NCBI GenBank assembly: GCA_027422505.1
Contig: JAPQWV010000123.1
Span: forward strand, 310,001 to 374,000
Reading direction: 5' to 3'
Length of the DNA: 64,000 nucleotides
Source of the DNA: Craterostigma plantagineum
Taxonomy: Eukaryota; Streptophyta; Magnoliopsida; Lamiales; Linderniaceae
Both the position numbers and the translations under genes were made by a program. Positions 1 to 11,743 of the stretch are shown here, in pieces. Position 1 is the first letter of the stretch, and the number at the start of each line of letters is the position of its first letter. Under the pieces are notes generated by a model that worked only from the letters and a program-made list of their open reading frames with translations, had not been told where the DNA came from and did no database searches.

Positions 1-197
1 TTTCGCAAATCTCAATTTTGTAAAAAATCACATGAACTGTGCTCCATACTATATATATTTCGCTGAAAATACGCGACATCTAGGACTGCGACGTTCACGA
101 ACTGGCGTGGTTTCCGAGCAACTCGCGGGTCTTTATTGCTTACTTTCATTACATTTTTACCCGTACATGCAAAACAAGTACGCTCAATTAACTAAAT

Positions 198-315
198 GGG
201 TGCGATCATACCAGCACTAATGCACCGGATCCATCAGAACTCCGAAGTTAAGCATGCTTGGGTGAGAATAGTACTAGGATGGGTGACCCCCTGGGAAGTC
301 CTCGTGTTGCACCCC
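198..315 (+). rRNA. 5S rRNA copy 1, class A
   Basis: 5S ribosomal RNA is the large-subunit RNA made by Pol III from an internal promoter. This copy has the intact 5' end gggtgcgatcatacc and the pairing 3' end gttgcacccc, so helix I can form. Against the usual plant 5S it lacks one C in the run at 34-36 (ggatccatc), giving 118 nt, and carries G58A, C67T and G72A within the A box and intermediate element. The C box (gatgggtgaccccctggg) is intact. Bases upstream show no TATA near -28, no GC near -12 and T instead of C at -1. An alpha spacer lies upstream. It is certainly 5S-derived; whether it is expressed is uncertain, and a silent variant or pseudogene is likely. Confidence 0.9.
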
Positions 316-321
316 TTTTTT
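316..321 (+). terminator. T-run Pol III terminator after 5S copy 1 (representative)
   Basis: Six T residues follow the CCCC end of the body directly. Runs of 5-7 T follow nearly every other copy in the array at the same place, as expected for RNA polymerase III termination. Two copies have an A first (after 36524 and 51292). Confidence 0.8.
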
Positions 322-359
322 ACGCGTGATAACATCACTCGGACATTAATTTTGCAATG

Positions 360-376
360 AAGTGACGGTGTCACTT
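360..376. other. Spacer dyad, 7-bp perfect inverted repeat (representative copy)
   Basis: aagtgac and gtcactt flank a 3-nt ggt centre, 45-61 nt downstream of the 5S body. The dyad recurs in most alpha- and gamma-type spacers. In most spacers leading into class B copies one base differs (ggtgttac), which breaks the symmetry, and in the 84-bp-deleted spacers it is gone. It could be a protein site or a DNA or RNA hairpin. No function is established here. Confidence 0.6.
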
Positions 377-589
377 TCCACTCTCAACACCTATGGATTT
401 CGAAAATCTCAATTTTGTATAAAATCACATGAATAGTGCTCCGTACTATATATATTACGCTGAAAATACGCGACATCTAGGACTGCGACGTTCACGAACT
501 AACGTGGTTCCCGAGCAACGCGGCGGTCTTTGTTGCATAGTTTCATTACATTTTCACCCGTACAAGCAAAACAACTACGCTCAATTAAC

Positions 590-703
590 TGCGATCATAC
601 CAGCACTAATGCACCGGATGCCATCAGAACTCCGAAGTTGAGCATGCTTGGGCGAGATATACTAGGATGGTTGACCCCCTGGGAAGTCCTCGTGTTGCAC
701 CCC
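590..703 (+). rRNA. 5S rRNA copy 2, class B (5'-truncated, likely pseudogene)
   Basis: The spacer end runs straight into tgcgatcatacc. Compared with class A an 8-bp stretch (aaatgggt or equivalent) is missing, removing GGG of the gene, so helix I loses its 5' strand. Class B also has C34G (ggatgcc), G58A, G75A (gagagtaata) and G87T in the C box (gatggttgac), while C67 is kept. This copy also lacks two bases in the intermediate element (gcgagatatac) and has A54G. The spacer upstream is beta type. Loss of the transcript start and a C-box change make function unlikely. Confidence 0.82.
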
Positions 704-984
704 CTTTTTTTACGCGTGATAACATCCCTCGAGTATCAATTTTGCAATGAAGTGATGGTGTCACTTTCCACTCTCAACACCTATGGATTTCGGAAATCTC
801 AATTTTGTATAAAATCACATGAATTGTGCTCCGTACTATATATATTTCGTTAAAAATACGCGACATCTAGGACTGCGACGTTCACGAACTGACGTGGTTT
901 CCGAGCAACTCGCGGGTCTTTATTGCTTACTTTCATTACATTTTTACCCGTACATGCAAAACAAGTACGCTCAATTAACTAAAT

Positions 985-1102
985 GGGTGCGATCATACCA
1001 GCACTAATGCACCGGATCCATCAGAACTCCGAAGTTAAGCATGCTTGGGTGAGAATAGTACTAGGATGGGTGACCCCCTGGGAAGTCCTCGTGTTGCACC
1101 CC
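985..1102 (+). rRNA. 5S rRNA copy 3, class A
   Basis: 118 nt, gamma spacer upstream (ttcgttaaaaat). No copy-specific change seen. Confidence 0.9.
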
Positions 1103-1382
1103 TTTTTTTACGCGTGATAACATCCCTCGGACATTAATTTTGCAATGAAGTGACGGTGTCACTTTCCACTCTCAACACCTATGAATTTCGCAAATCTCAA
1201 TTTTGTAAAAAATCACATGAATTGTGCTCCATACTATATATATTTCGCTGAAAATACGCGACATCTAGGACTGCGACGTTCACGAACTGGCGTGGTTTCC
1301 GAGCAACTCGCGGGTCTTTATTGCTTACTTTCATTACATTTTTACCCGTACATGCAAAACAAGTACGCTCAATTAACTAAAT

Positions 1383-1500
1383 GGGTGCGATCATACCAGC
1401 ACTAATGCACCGGATCCATCAGAACTCCGAAGTTAAGCATGCTTGGGTGAGAATAGTACTAGGATGGGTGACCCCCTGGGAAGTCCTCGTGTTGCACCCC
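1383..1500 (+). rRNA. 5S rRNA copy 4, class A
   Basis: 118 nt, alpha spacer upstream. Standard class A body. Confidence 0.9.
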
Positions 1501-1774
1501 TTTTTTTACGCGTGATAACATCCCTCGGACATTAATTTTGCAATGAAGTGACGGTGTTACTTTCCACTCTCAACACCTATGGATTTCGAAAATCTCAATT
1601 TTGTATAAAATCACATGAATAGTGCTCCGTACTATATATATTTCGCTGAAAATACGCGACATCTAGGACTGCGACGTTCACGAACTGACGTGGTTCCCGA
1701 GCAACGCGCGGTCTTTGTTGCATACTTTCATTACATTTTCACCCGTACAAGCAAAACAACTACGCTCAATTAAC

Positions 1775-1890
1775 TGCGATCATACCAGCACTAATGCACC
1801 GGATGCCATCAGAACTCCGAAGTTAAGCATGCTTGGGCGAGAGTAATACTAGGATGGTTGACCCCCTGGGAAGTCCTCGTGTTGCACCCC
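1775..1890 (+). rRNA. 5S rRNA copy 5, class B (5'-truncated)
   Basis: 116 nt, standard class B body (ggatgcc, gcgagagtaata, gatggttgac). Beta spacer has gcaacgcgcgg. Confidence 0.82.
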
Positions 1891-2170
1891 TTTTTTTACG
1901 CGTGATAACATCCCTCGAGTATTAATTTTGCAATGAAGTGACGGTGTCACTTTCCACTCTCAACACCTATGAATTTCGCAAATCTCAATTTTGTAAAAAA
2001 TCACATGAATTGTGCTCCATACTATATATATTTCGCTGAAAATACGCGACATCTAGGACTGCGACGTTCACGAACTGGCGTGGTTTCCGAGCAACTCGCG
2101 GGTCTTTATTGCTTACTTTCATTACATTTTTACCCGTACATGCAAAACAAGTACGCTCAATTAACTAAAT

Positions 2171-2287
2171 GGGTGCGATCATACCAGCACTAATGCACCG
2201 GATCCATCAGAACTCCGAAGTTAAGCATGCTTGGGTGAGAATAGTACTAGGATGGGTGACCCCCTGGGAAGTCCTCGTGTTGCACCC
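2171..2287 (+). rRNA. 5S rRNA copy 6, class A
   Basis: Alpha spacer upstream. The 3' end has three C rather than four before the T-run, giving 117 nt. Confidence 0.9.
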
Positions 2288-2561
2288 TTTTTTTACGCGT
2301 GATAACATCACTCGGACATTAATTTTGCAATGAAGTGACGGTGTCACTTTCCACTCTCAACACCTATGGATTTCGTAAATCTCAATTTTGTATGAAATCA
2401 CATGAATAGTGCTCCGTACTATATATATTTCGCTGAAAATACGCGACATCTAGGACTGCGACGTTCACGAACTGACGTGGTTCCCGAGCAACGCGCGGTC
2501 TTTGTTGCATACTTTCATTACATTTTCACCCGTACAAGCAAAACAACTACGCTCAATTAAC

Positions 2562-2677
2562 TGCGATCATACCAGCACTAATGCACCGGATGCCATCAGA
2601 ACTCCGAAGTTAAGCATGCTTGGGCGAGAGTAATACTAGGATGGTTGACCCCCTGGGAAGTCCTCGTGTTGCACCCC
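2562..2677 (+). rRNA. 5S rRNA copy 7, class B (5'-truncated)
   Basis: 116 nt standard class B body. Spacer has tatgaaatcac instead of tataaaatcac. Confidence 0.82.
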
Positions 2678-2958
2678 CTTTTTTTACGCGTGATAACATC
2701 CCTCGAGTATTAATTTTGCAATGAAGTGACGGTGTTACTTTCCACTCTCAACACCTATGGATTTCGCAAATCTCAATTTTGTAAAAAATCACATGAATTG
2801 TGCTCCGTACTATATATATTTCGCTGAAAATACGCGACATCTAGGACTGCGACGTTCACGAACTGACGTGGTTTCCGAGCAACTCGCGGGTCTTTATTGC
2901 TTACTTTCATTACATTTTTACCCGTACATGCAAAACAAGTACGCTCAATTAACTAAAT

Positions 2959-3076
2959 GGGTGCGATCATACCAGCACTAATGCACCGGATCCATCAGAA
3001 CTCCGAAGTTAAGCATGCTTGGGTGAGAATAGTACTAGGATGGGTGACCCCCTGGGAAGTCCTCGTGTTGCACCCC
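2959..3076 (+). rRNA. 5S rRNA copy 8, class A
   Basis: 118 nt. Spacer is alpha-like but with tgctccgtac and gacgtgg, features of gamma. Confidence 0.9.
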
Positions 3077-3348
3077 TTTTTTTACGCGTGATAACATCCC
3101 TCGACATTAATTTTGCAATGAAGTGACGGTGTTACTTTCCACTCTCAACACCTATGGATTTCGAAATCTCAATTTTGTATAAAATCACATGAATAGTGCT
3201 CCGTACTATATATATTTCGCTGAAAATACGCGACATCTAGGACTGCGACGTTCACGAACTGACGTGGTTCCCGAGCAACTCGCGGTCTTTGTTGCATACT
3301 TTCATTACATTTTCACCCGTACAAGCAAAACAACTACGCTCAATTAAC

Positions 3349-3464
3349 TGCGATCATACCAGCACTAATGCACCGGATGCCATCAGAACTCCGAAGTTAA
3401 GCATGCTTGGGCGAGAGTAATACTAGGATGGTTGACCCCCTGGGAAGTCCTCGTGTTGCACCCC
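3349..3464 (+). rRNA. 5S rRNA copy 9, class B (5'-truncated)
   Basis: 116 nt standard class B body behind a beta spacer with ctcgcggtctt. Confidence 0.82.
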
Positions 3465-3743
3465 TTTTTTTACGCGTGATAACATCCCTCGAGTATTAAT
3501 TTTGCAATGAAGTGACGGTGTCACTTTCCACTCTCAACACCTATGGATTTCGGAAATCTCAATTTTGTATAAAATCACATGAATTGTGCTCCGTACTATA
3601 TATATTTCGTTAAAAATACGCGACATCTAGGACTGCGACGTTCACGAACTGACGTGGTTTCCGAGCAACTCGCGGGTCTTTATTGCTTACTTTCATTACA
3701 TTTTACCCGTACATGCAAAACAAGTACGCTCAATTAACTAAAT

Positions 3744-3861
3744 GGGTGCGATCATACCAGCACTAATGCACCGGATCCATCAGAACTCCGAAGTTAAGCA
3801 TGCTTGGGTGAGAATAGTACTAGGATGGGTGACCCCCTGGGAAGTCCTCGTGTTGCACCCC
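3744..3861 (+). rRNA. 5S rRNA copy 10, class A
   Basis: 118 nt, gamma spacer one T short in cattttaccc. Confidence 0.9.
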
Positions 3862-4140
3862 TTTTTTTACGCGTGATAACATCCCTCGGACATTAATTTT
3901 GCAATGAAGTGACGGTGTCACTTTCCACTCTCAACACCTATGAATTTCGCAAATCTCAATTTTGTAAAAATCACATGAATTGTGCTCCATACTATATATA
4001 TTTCGCTGAAAATACGCGACATCTAGGACTGCGACGTTCACGAACTGGCGTGGTTTCCGAGCAACTCGCGGGTCTTTATTGCTTACTTTCATTACATTTT
4101 TACCCGTACATGCAAAACAAGTACGCTCAATTAACTAAAT

Positions 4141-4258
4141 GGGTGCGATCATACCAGCACTAATGCACCGGATCCATCAGAACTCCGAAGTTAAGCATGC
4201 TTGGGTGAGAATAGTACTAGGATGGGTGACCCCCTGGGAAGTCCTCGTGTTGCACCCC
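4141..4258 (+). rRNA. 5S rRNA copy 11, class A
   Basis: 118 nt, alpha spacer with one A fewer in gtaaaaatcac. Confidence 0.9.
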
Positions 4259-4532
4259 TTTTTTTACGCGTGATAACATCCCTCAGACATTAATTTTGCA
4301 ATGAAGTGACGGTGTTACTTTCCACTCTCAACACCTATGGATTTCGAAATCTCAATTTTGTATAAAATCACATGAATAGTGCTCCGTACTATATATATTT
4401 CGCTGAAAATACGCGACATCTAGGACTGCGACGTTCACGAACTGACTTGGTTCCCGAGCAACGCGGCGGTCTTTGTTGCATAGTTTCATTACATTTTCAC
4501 CCGTACAAGCAAAACAACTACGCTCAATTAAC

Positions 4533-4648
4533 TGCGATCATACCAGCACTAATGCACCGGATGCCATCAGAACTCCGAAGTTGAGCATGCTTGGGCGAGA
4601 GTAATACTAGGATGGTTGACCCCCTGGGAAGTCCTCGTGTTGCACCCC
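4533..4648 (+). rRNA. 5S rRNA copy 12, class B (5'-truncated)
   Basis: 116 nt with A54G (agttgagc), a change shared with copy 2 and a few later class B copies. Confidence 0.82.
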
Positions 4649-4918
4649 CTTTTTTTACGCGTGATAACATCCCTCGTGCAATGAAGTGACGGTGTCACTT
4701 TCCACTCTCAACACCTATGAATTTCGCAAATCTCAATTTTGTAAAAAATCACATGAACTGTGCTCCATACCATATATATTTCGCTGAAAATACGCGACAT
4801 CTAGGACTGCGACGTTCACGAACTGACGTGGTTTCCGAGCAACTCGCGGGTCTTTATTGCTTACTTTCATTACATTTTTACCCGTACATGCAAAACAAGT
4901 ACGCTCAATTAACTAAAT

Positions 4919-5035
4919 GGGTGCGATCATACCAGCACTAATGCACCGGATCCATCAGAACTCCGAAGTTAAGCATGCTTGGGTGAGAATAGTACTAGGA
5001 TGGGTGACCCCCTGGGAAGTCCTCGTGTTGCACCC
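4919..5035 (+). rRNA. 5S rRNA copy 13, class A
   Basis: 117 nt, three terminal C. The spacer upstream has lost about 12 bp (catccctcgtgcaatg, near 4675). Confidence 0.9.
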
Positions 5036-5309
5036 TTTTTTTACGCGTGATAACATCCCTCGGACATTAATTTTGCAATGAAGTGACGGTGTTACTTTCC
5101 ACTCTCAACACCTATGGATTTCGAAAATCTCAATTTTGTATAAAATCACATGAATAGTGCTCCGTACTATATATATTTCGCTGAAAATACGCGACATCTA
5201 GGACTGCGACGTTCACGAACTGACGTGGTTCCCGAGCAACGCGCGGTCTTTGTTGCATACTTTCATTACATTTTCACCCGTACAAGCAAAACAACTACGC
5301 TCAATTAAC

Positions 5310-5425
5310 TGCGATCATACCAGCACTAATGCACCGGATGCCATCAGAACTCCGAAGTTAAGCATGCTTGGGCGAGAGTAATACTAGGATGGTTGACCCC
5401 CTGGGAAGTCCTCGTGTTGCACCCC
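5310..5425 (+). rRNA. 5S rRNA copy 14, class B (5'-truncated)
   Basis: 116 nt standard class B body, beta spacer. Confidence 0.82.
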
Positions 5426-5705
5426 CTTTTTTTACGCGTGATAACATCCCTCGAGTATCAATTTTGCAATGAAGTGACGGTGTCACTTTCCACTCTCAAC
5501 ACCTATGGATTTCGGAAATCTCAATTTTGTATAAAATCACATGAATTGTGCTCCGTACTATATATATTTCGTTAAAAATACGCGACATCTAGGACTGCGA
5601 CGTTCACGAACTGACGTGGTTTCCGAGCAACTCGCGGGTCTTTATTGCTTACTTTCATTACATTTTACCCGTACATGCAAAACAAGTACGCTCAATTAAC
5701 TAAAT

Positions 5706-5823
5706 GGGTGCGATCATACCAGCACTAATGCACCGGATCCATCAGAACTCCGAAGTTAAGCATGCTTGGGTGAGAATAGTACTAGGATGGGTGACCCCCT
5801 GGGAAGTCCTCGTGTTGCACCCC
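5706..5823 (+). rRNA. 5S rRNA copy 15, class A
   Basis: 118 nt, gamma spacer; followed by a second gamma-like unit. Confidence 0.9.
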
Positions 5824-6103
5824 TTTTTTTACGCGTGATAACATCCCTCGAGTATTAATTTTGCAATGAAGTGACGGTGTCACTTTCCACTCTCAACACC
5901 TATGGATTTCGGAAATCTCAATTTTGTATAAAATCACATGAATTGTGCTCCGTACTATATATATTTCGCTAAAAATACGCGACATCTAGGACTGCGACGT
6001 TCACGAACTGACGTGGTTTCCGAGCAACTCGCGGGTCTTTATTGCTTACTTTCATTACATTTTTACCCGTACATGCAAAACAAGTACGCTCAATTAACTA
6101 AAT

Positions 6104-6221
6104 GGGTGCGATCATACCAGCACTAATGCACCGGATCCATCAGAACTCCGAAGTTAAGCATGCTTGGGTGAGAATAGTACTAGGATGGGTGACCCCCTGG
6201 GAAGTCCTCGTGTTGCACCCC
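6104..6221 (+). rRNA. 5S rRNA copy 16, class A
   Basis: 118 nt. Spacer is gamma-like with ttcgctaaaaat, intermediate between alpha and gamma. Confidence 0.9.
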
Positions 6222-6501
6222 TTTTTTTACGCGTGATAACATCCCTCGGACATTAATTTTGCAATGAAGTGACGGTGTCACTTTCCACTCTCAACACCTA
6301 TGGATTTCGCAAATCTCAATTTTGTAAAAAATCACATGAATTGTGCTCCATACTATATATATTTCGCTGAAAATACGCGACATCTAGGACTGCGACGTTC
6401 ACGAACTGGCGTGGTTTCCGAGCAACTCGCGGGTCTTTATTGCTTACTTTCATTACATTTTTACCCGTACATGCAAAACAAGTACGCTCAATTAACTAAA
6501 T

Positions 6502-6619
6502 GGGTGCGATCATACCAGCACTAATGCACCGGATCCATCAGAACTCCGAAGTTAAGCATGCTTGGGTGAGAATAGTACTAGGATGGGTGACCCCCTGGGA
6601 AGTCCTCGTGTTGCACCCC
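6502..6619 (+). rRNA. 5S rRNA copy 17, class A
   Basis: 118 nt, alpha spacer. Confidence 0.9.
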
Positions 6620-6893
6620 TTTTTTACGCGTGATAACATCCCTCAGACATTAATTTTGCAATGAAGTGACGGTGTTACTTTCCACTCTCAACACCTATGG
6701 ATTTCGAAAATCTCAATTTTGTATAAAATCACATGAATAGTGCTCCGTACTATATATATTTCGCTGAAAATACGCGACATCTAGGACTGCGACGTTCACG
6801 AACTGACGTGGTTCCCGAGCAACTCGCCGGTCTTTGTTGCATACTTTCATTACATTTTCACCCGTACAAGCAAAACAACTACGCTCAATTAAC

Positions 6894-7009
6894 TGCGATC
6901 ATACCAGCACTAATGCACCGGATGCCATCAGAACTCCGAAGTTAAGCATGCTTGGGCGAGAGTAATACTAGGATGGTTGACCCCCTGGGAAGTCCTCGTG
7001 TTGCACCCC
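6894..7009 (+). rRNA. 5S rRNA copy 18, class B (5'-truncated)
   Basis: 116 nt standard class B body; beta spacer with ctcgccggtc. Confidence 0.82.
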
Positions 7010-7290
7010 CTTTTTTTACGCGTGATAACATCCCTCGAGTATTAATTTTGCAATGAAGTGACGGTGTCACTTTCCACTCTCAACACCTATGGATTTCGGA
7101 AATCTCAATTTTGTATAAAATCACATGAATTGTGCTCCGTACTATATATATTTCGTTAAAAATACGCGACATCTAGGACTGCGACGTTCACGAACTGACG
7201 TGGTTTCCGAGCAACTCGCGGGTCTTTATTGCTTACTTTCATTACATTTTTACCCGTACATGCAAAACAAGTACGCTCAATTAACTAAAT

Positions 7291-7408
7291 GGGTGCGATC
7301 ATACCAGCACTAATGCACCGGATCCATCAGAACTCCGAAGTTAAGCATGCTTGGGTGAGAATAGTACTAGGATGGGTGACCCCCTGGGAAGTCCTCGTGT
7401 TGCACCCC
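7291..7408 (+). rRNA. 5S rRNA copy 19, class A
   Basis: 118 nt, gamma spacer. Confidence 0.9.
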
Positions 7409-7687
7409 TTTTTTTACGCGTGATAACATCCCCTGACATTAATTTTGCAATGAAGTGACGGTGTCACTTTCCACTCTCAACACCTATGAATTTCGCAAAT
7501 CTCAATTTTGTAAAAAATCACATGAATTGTGCTCCATACTATATATATTTCGCTGAAAATACGCGACATCTAGGACTGCGACGTTCACGAACTGGCGTGG
7601 TTTCCGAGCAACTCGCGGGTCTTTATTGCTTACTTTCATTACATTTTTACCCGTACATGCAAAACAAGTACGCTCAATTAACTAAAT

Positions 7688-7805
7688 GGGTGCGATCATA
7701 CCAGCACTAATGCACCGGATCCATCAGAACTCCGAAGTTAAGCATGCTTGGGTGAGAATAGTACTAGGATGGGTGACCCCCTGGGAAGTCCTCGTGTTGC
7801 ACCCC
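7688..7805 (+). rRNA. 5S rRNA copy 20, class A
   Basis: 118 nt, alpha spacer; preceded by catcccctgac. Confidence 0.9.
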
Positions 7806-8084
7806 TTTTTTTACGCGTGATAACATCACTCGGACATTAATTTTGCAATGAAGTGACGGTGTTACTTTCCACTCTCAACACCTATGGATTTCGCAAATCT
7901 CAATTTTGTATGAAATCACATGAATAGTGCTCCGTACTATATATATTTCGCTGAAAATACGCGACATCTAGGACTGCGACGTTCACGAACTGGCGTGGTT
8001 ACCGAGCAACTCGCGGGTCTTTATTGCTTCCTTTCATTACATTTTTACCCGTACAGCAAAACAAGTACGCTCAATTAACTAAAT

Positions 8085-8202
8085 GGGTGCGATCATAGCA
8101 GCACTAATGCACAGGATCCATCAGAACTCCGAAGTTAAGCATGCTTGGGTGAGAATAGTACTAGGATGGGTGACCCCCTGGGAAGTCCTCGTGTTGCACC
8201 CC
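8085..8202 (+). rRNA. 5S rRNA copy 21, class A prime
   Basis: 118 nt with two extra body changes, C14G (atagcag) and C29A (gcacagg), and a spacer reading gtacagcaaaac. First member of a five-copy subfamily (also 17560, 19140, 21118, 23884). Confidence 0.88.
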
Positions 8203-8475
8203 TTTTTTACGCGTGATAACATCCCTCAGACATTAATTTTGCAATGAAGTGACGGTGTTACTTTCCACTCTCAACACCTATGGATTTCGAAATCTCAATT
8301 TTGTATAAAATCACATGAATAGTGCTCCGTACTATATATATTTCGCTGAAAATACGCGACATCTAGGACTGCGACGTTCACGAACTGACGTGGTTTCCGA
8401 GCAACTCGCGGGTCTTTATTGCTTACTTTCATTACATTTTCACCCGTACATGCAAAACAAGTACGCTCAATTAAC

Positions 8476-8590
8476 TGCGATCATACCAGCACTAATGCAC
8501 CGGATCCATCAGAACTCCGAAGTTAAGCATGCTTGGGTGAGAATAGTACTAGGATGGGTGACCCCCTGGGAAGTCCTCGTGTTGCACCCC
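8476..8590 (+). rRNA. 5S rRNA copy 22, 5'-truncated with class A body (hybrid)
   Basis: Starts like class B (ttaactgcgatc) but has the class A body (ggatccatc, gggtgagaatag, gatgggtgac), 115 nt. Looks like a crossover or conversion near the 5' end. Confidence 0.82.
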
Positions 8591-8863
8591 TTTTTTTACG
8601 CGTGATAACATCCCTCGACATTAATTTTGCAATGAAGTGACGGTGTCACTTTCCACTCTCAACACCTATGGATTTCGAAAATCTCAATTTTGTATAAAAT
8701 CACATGAATAGTGCTCCGTACTATATATATTTCGCTGAAAATACGCGACATCTAGGACTGCGACGTTCACGAACTGACGTGGTTCCCGAGCAACGCGCGG
8801 TCTTTGTTGCATACTTTCATTACATTTTCACCCGTACAAGCAAAACAACTACGCTCAATTAAC

Positions 8864-8979
8864 TGCGATCATACCAGCACTAATGCACCGGATGCCATCA
8901 GAACTCCGAAGTTAAGCATGCTTGGGCGAGAGTAATACTAGGATGGTTGACCCCCTGGGAAGTCCTCGTGTTGCACCCC
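8864..8979 (+). rRNA. 5S rRNA copy 23, class B (5'-truncated)
   Basis: 116 nt standard class B body. Confidence 0.82.
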
Positions 8980-9260
8980 CTTTTTTTACGCGTGATAACA
9001 TCCCTCGAGTATTAATTTTGCAATGAAGTGACGGTGTCACTTTCCACTCTCAACACCTATGGATTTCGGAAATCTCAATTTTGTATAAAATCACATGAAT
9101 TGTGCTCCGTACTATATATATTTCGTTAAAAATACGCGACATCTAGGACTGCGACGTTCACGAACTGACGTGGTTTCCGAGCAACTCGCGGGTCTTTATT
9201 GCTTACTTTCATTACATTTTTACCCGTACATGCAAAACAAGTACGCTCAATTAACTAAAT

Positions 9261-9378
9261 GGGTGCGATCATACCAGCACTAATGCACCGGATCCATCAG
9301 AACTCCGAAGTTAAGCATGCTTGGGTGAGAATAGTACTAGGATGGGTGACCCCCTGGGAAGTCCTCGTGTTGCACCCC
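9261..9378 (+). rRNA. 5S rRNA copy 24, class A
   Basis: 118 nt, gamma spacer. Confidence 0.9.
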
Positions 9379-9658
9379 TTTTTTTACGCGTGATAACATC
9401 CCTCGGACATTAATTTTGCAATGAAGTGACGGTGTCACTTTCCACTCTCAACACCTATGGATTTCGCAAATCTCAATTTTGTAAAAAATCACATGAATTG
9501 TGCTCCGTACTATATATATTTCGCTGAAAATACGCGACATCTAGGACTGCGACGTTCACGAACTGACGTGGTTTCCGAGCAACTCGCGGGTCTTTATTGC
9601 TTACTTTCATTACATTTTTACCCGTACATGCAAAACAAGTACGCTCAATTAACTAAAT

Positions 9659-9776
9659 GGGTGCGATCATACCAGCACTAATGCACCGGATCCATCAGAA
9701 CTCCGAAGTTAAGCATGCTTGGGTGAGAATAGTACTAGGATGGGTGACCCCCTGGGAAGTCCTCGTGTTGCACCCC
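9659..9776 (+). rRNA. 5S rRNA copy 25, class A
   Basis: 118 nt, alpha-like spacer with tgctccgtac. Confidence 0.9.
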
Positions 9777-10053
9777 TTTTTTACGCGTGATAACATCCCT
9801 CAGACATTAATTTTGCAATGAAGTGACGGTGTTACTTTCCACTCTCAACACCTATGGATTTCGAAATCTCAATTTTGTATAAAATCACATGAATAGTGCT
9901 CCGTACTATATATATTTCGCTGAAAATACGCGACATCTAGGACTGCGACGTTCACGAACTGACGTGGTTCCCGAGCAACTCGCGGGTCTTTATTGCTTAC
10001 TTTCATTACATTTTCACCCGTACAAGCAAAACAACTACGCTCAATTAACTAAA

Positions 10054-10168
10054 TGCGATCATACCAGCACTAATGCACCGGATCCATCAGAACTCCGAAG
10101 TTAAGCATGCTTGGGCGAGAGTAATACTAGGATGGTTGACCCCCTGGGAAGTCCTCGTGTTGCACCCC
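10054..10168 (+). rRNA. 5S rRNA copy 26, 5'-truncated A/B hybrid
   Basis: The flank keeps aactaaa but GGG is missing (a 4-bp loss different from class B). The body starts as A (ggatccatc) and continues as B (gggcgagagtaata, gatggttgac). 115 nt. Confidence 0.82.
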
Positions 10169-10446
10169 TTTTTTTACGCGTGATAACATCCCTCGAGTAT
10201 TAATTTTGCAATGAAGTGACGGTGTCACTTTCCACTCTCAACACCTATGGATTTCGGAAATCTCAATTTTGTATAAAATCACATGAATTGTGCTCCGTAC
10301 TATATATATTTCGTTAAAATACGCGACATCTAGGACTGCGACGTTCACGAACTGACGTGGTTTCCGAGCAACTCGCGGGTCTTTATTGCTTACTTTCATT
10401 ACATTTTCACCCGTACATGCAAAACAAGTACGCTCAATTAACTAAA

Positions 10447-10561
10447 TGCGATCATACCAGCACTAATGCACCGGATCCATCAGAACTCCGAAGTTAAGCA
10501 TGCTTGGGTGAGAATAGTACTAGGATGGGTGACCCCCTGGGAAGTCCTCGTGTTGCACCCC
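10447..10561 (+). rRNA. 5S rRNA copy 27, 5'-truncated with class A body
   Basis: Same aactaaatgcg 4-bp 5' loss as the previous copy, here with a class A body and a gamma spacer. 115 nt. Confidence 0.82.
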
Positions 10562-10840
10562 TTTTTTTACGCGTGATAACATCCCTCGACATTAATTTTG
10601 CAATGAAGTGACGGTGTCACTTTCCACTCTCAACACCTATGGATTTCGGAAATCTCAATTTTGTATAAAATCACATGAATTGTGCTCCGTACTATATATA
10701 TTTCGTTGAAAATACGCGACATCTAGGACTGCGACGTTCACGAACTGACGTGGTTTCCGAGCAACTCGCGGGTCTTTATTGCTTACTTTCATTACATTTT
10801 TACCCGTACATGCAAAACAAGTACGCTCAATTAACTAAAT

Positions 10841-10958
10841 GGGTGCGATCATACCAGCACTAATGCACCGGATCCATCAGAACTCCGAAGTTAAGCATGC
10901 TTGGGTGAGAATAGTACTAGGATGGGTGACCCCCTGGGAAGTCCTCGTGTTGCACCCC
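10841..10958 (+). rRNA. 5S rRNA copy 28, class A
   Basis: 118 nt; gamma-like spacer with ttcgttgaaaat. Confidence 0.9.
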
Positions 10959-11236
10959 TTTTTTACGCGTGATAACATCCCTCGACATTAATTTTGCAAT
11001 GAAGTGACGGTGTCACTTTCCACTCTCAACACCTATGAATTTCGCAAATCTCAATTTTGTAAAAAATCACATGAATTGTGCTCCATACTATATATATTTC
11101 GCTGAAAATACGCGACATCTAGGACTGCGACGTTCACGAACTGGCGTGGTTTCCGAGCAACTCGCGGGTCTTTATTGCTTACTTTCATTACATTTTTACC
11201 CGTACATGCAAAACAAGTACGCTCAATTAACTAAAT

Positions 11237-11354
11237 GGGTGCGATCATACCAGCACTAATGCACCGGATCCATCAGAACTCCGAAGTTAAGCATGCTTGG
11301 GTGAGAATAGTACTAGGATGGGTGACCCCCTGGGAAGTCCTCGTGTTGCACCCC
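11237..11354 (+). rRNA. 5S rRNA copy 29, class A
   Basis: 118 nt, alpha spacer. Confidence 0.9.
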
Positions 11355-11627
11355 TTTTTTACGCGTGATAACATCCCTCAGACATTAATTTTGCAATGAA
11401 GTGACGGTGTTACTTTCCACTCTCAACACCTATGGATTTCGAAATCTCAATTTTGTATAAAATCACATGAATAGTGCTCCGTACTATATATATTTCGCTG
11501 AAAATACGCGACATCTAGGACTGCGACGTTCACGAACTGACGTGGTTCCCGAGCAACTCGCGGGTCTTTGTTGCATACTTTCATTACATTTTCACCCGTA
11601 CAAGCAAAACAACTACGCTCAATTAAC

Positions 11628-11743
11628 TGCGATCATACCAGCACTAATGCACCGGATGCCATCAGAACTCCGAAGTTAAGCATGCTTGGGCGAGAGTAAT
11701 ACTAGGATGGTTGACCCCCTGGGAAGTCCTCGTGTTGCACCCC
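11628..11743 (+). rRNA. 5S rRNA copy 30, class B (5'-truncated)
   Basis: 116 nt standard class B body. Confidence 0.82.
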
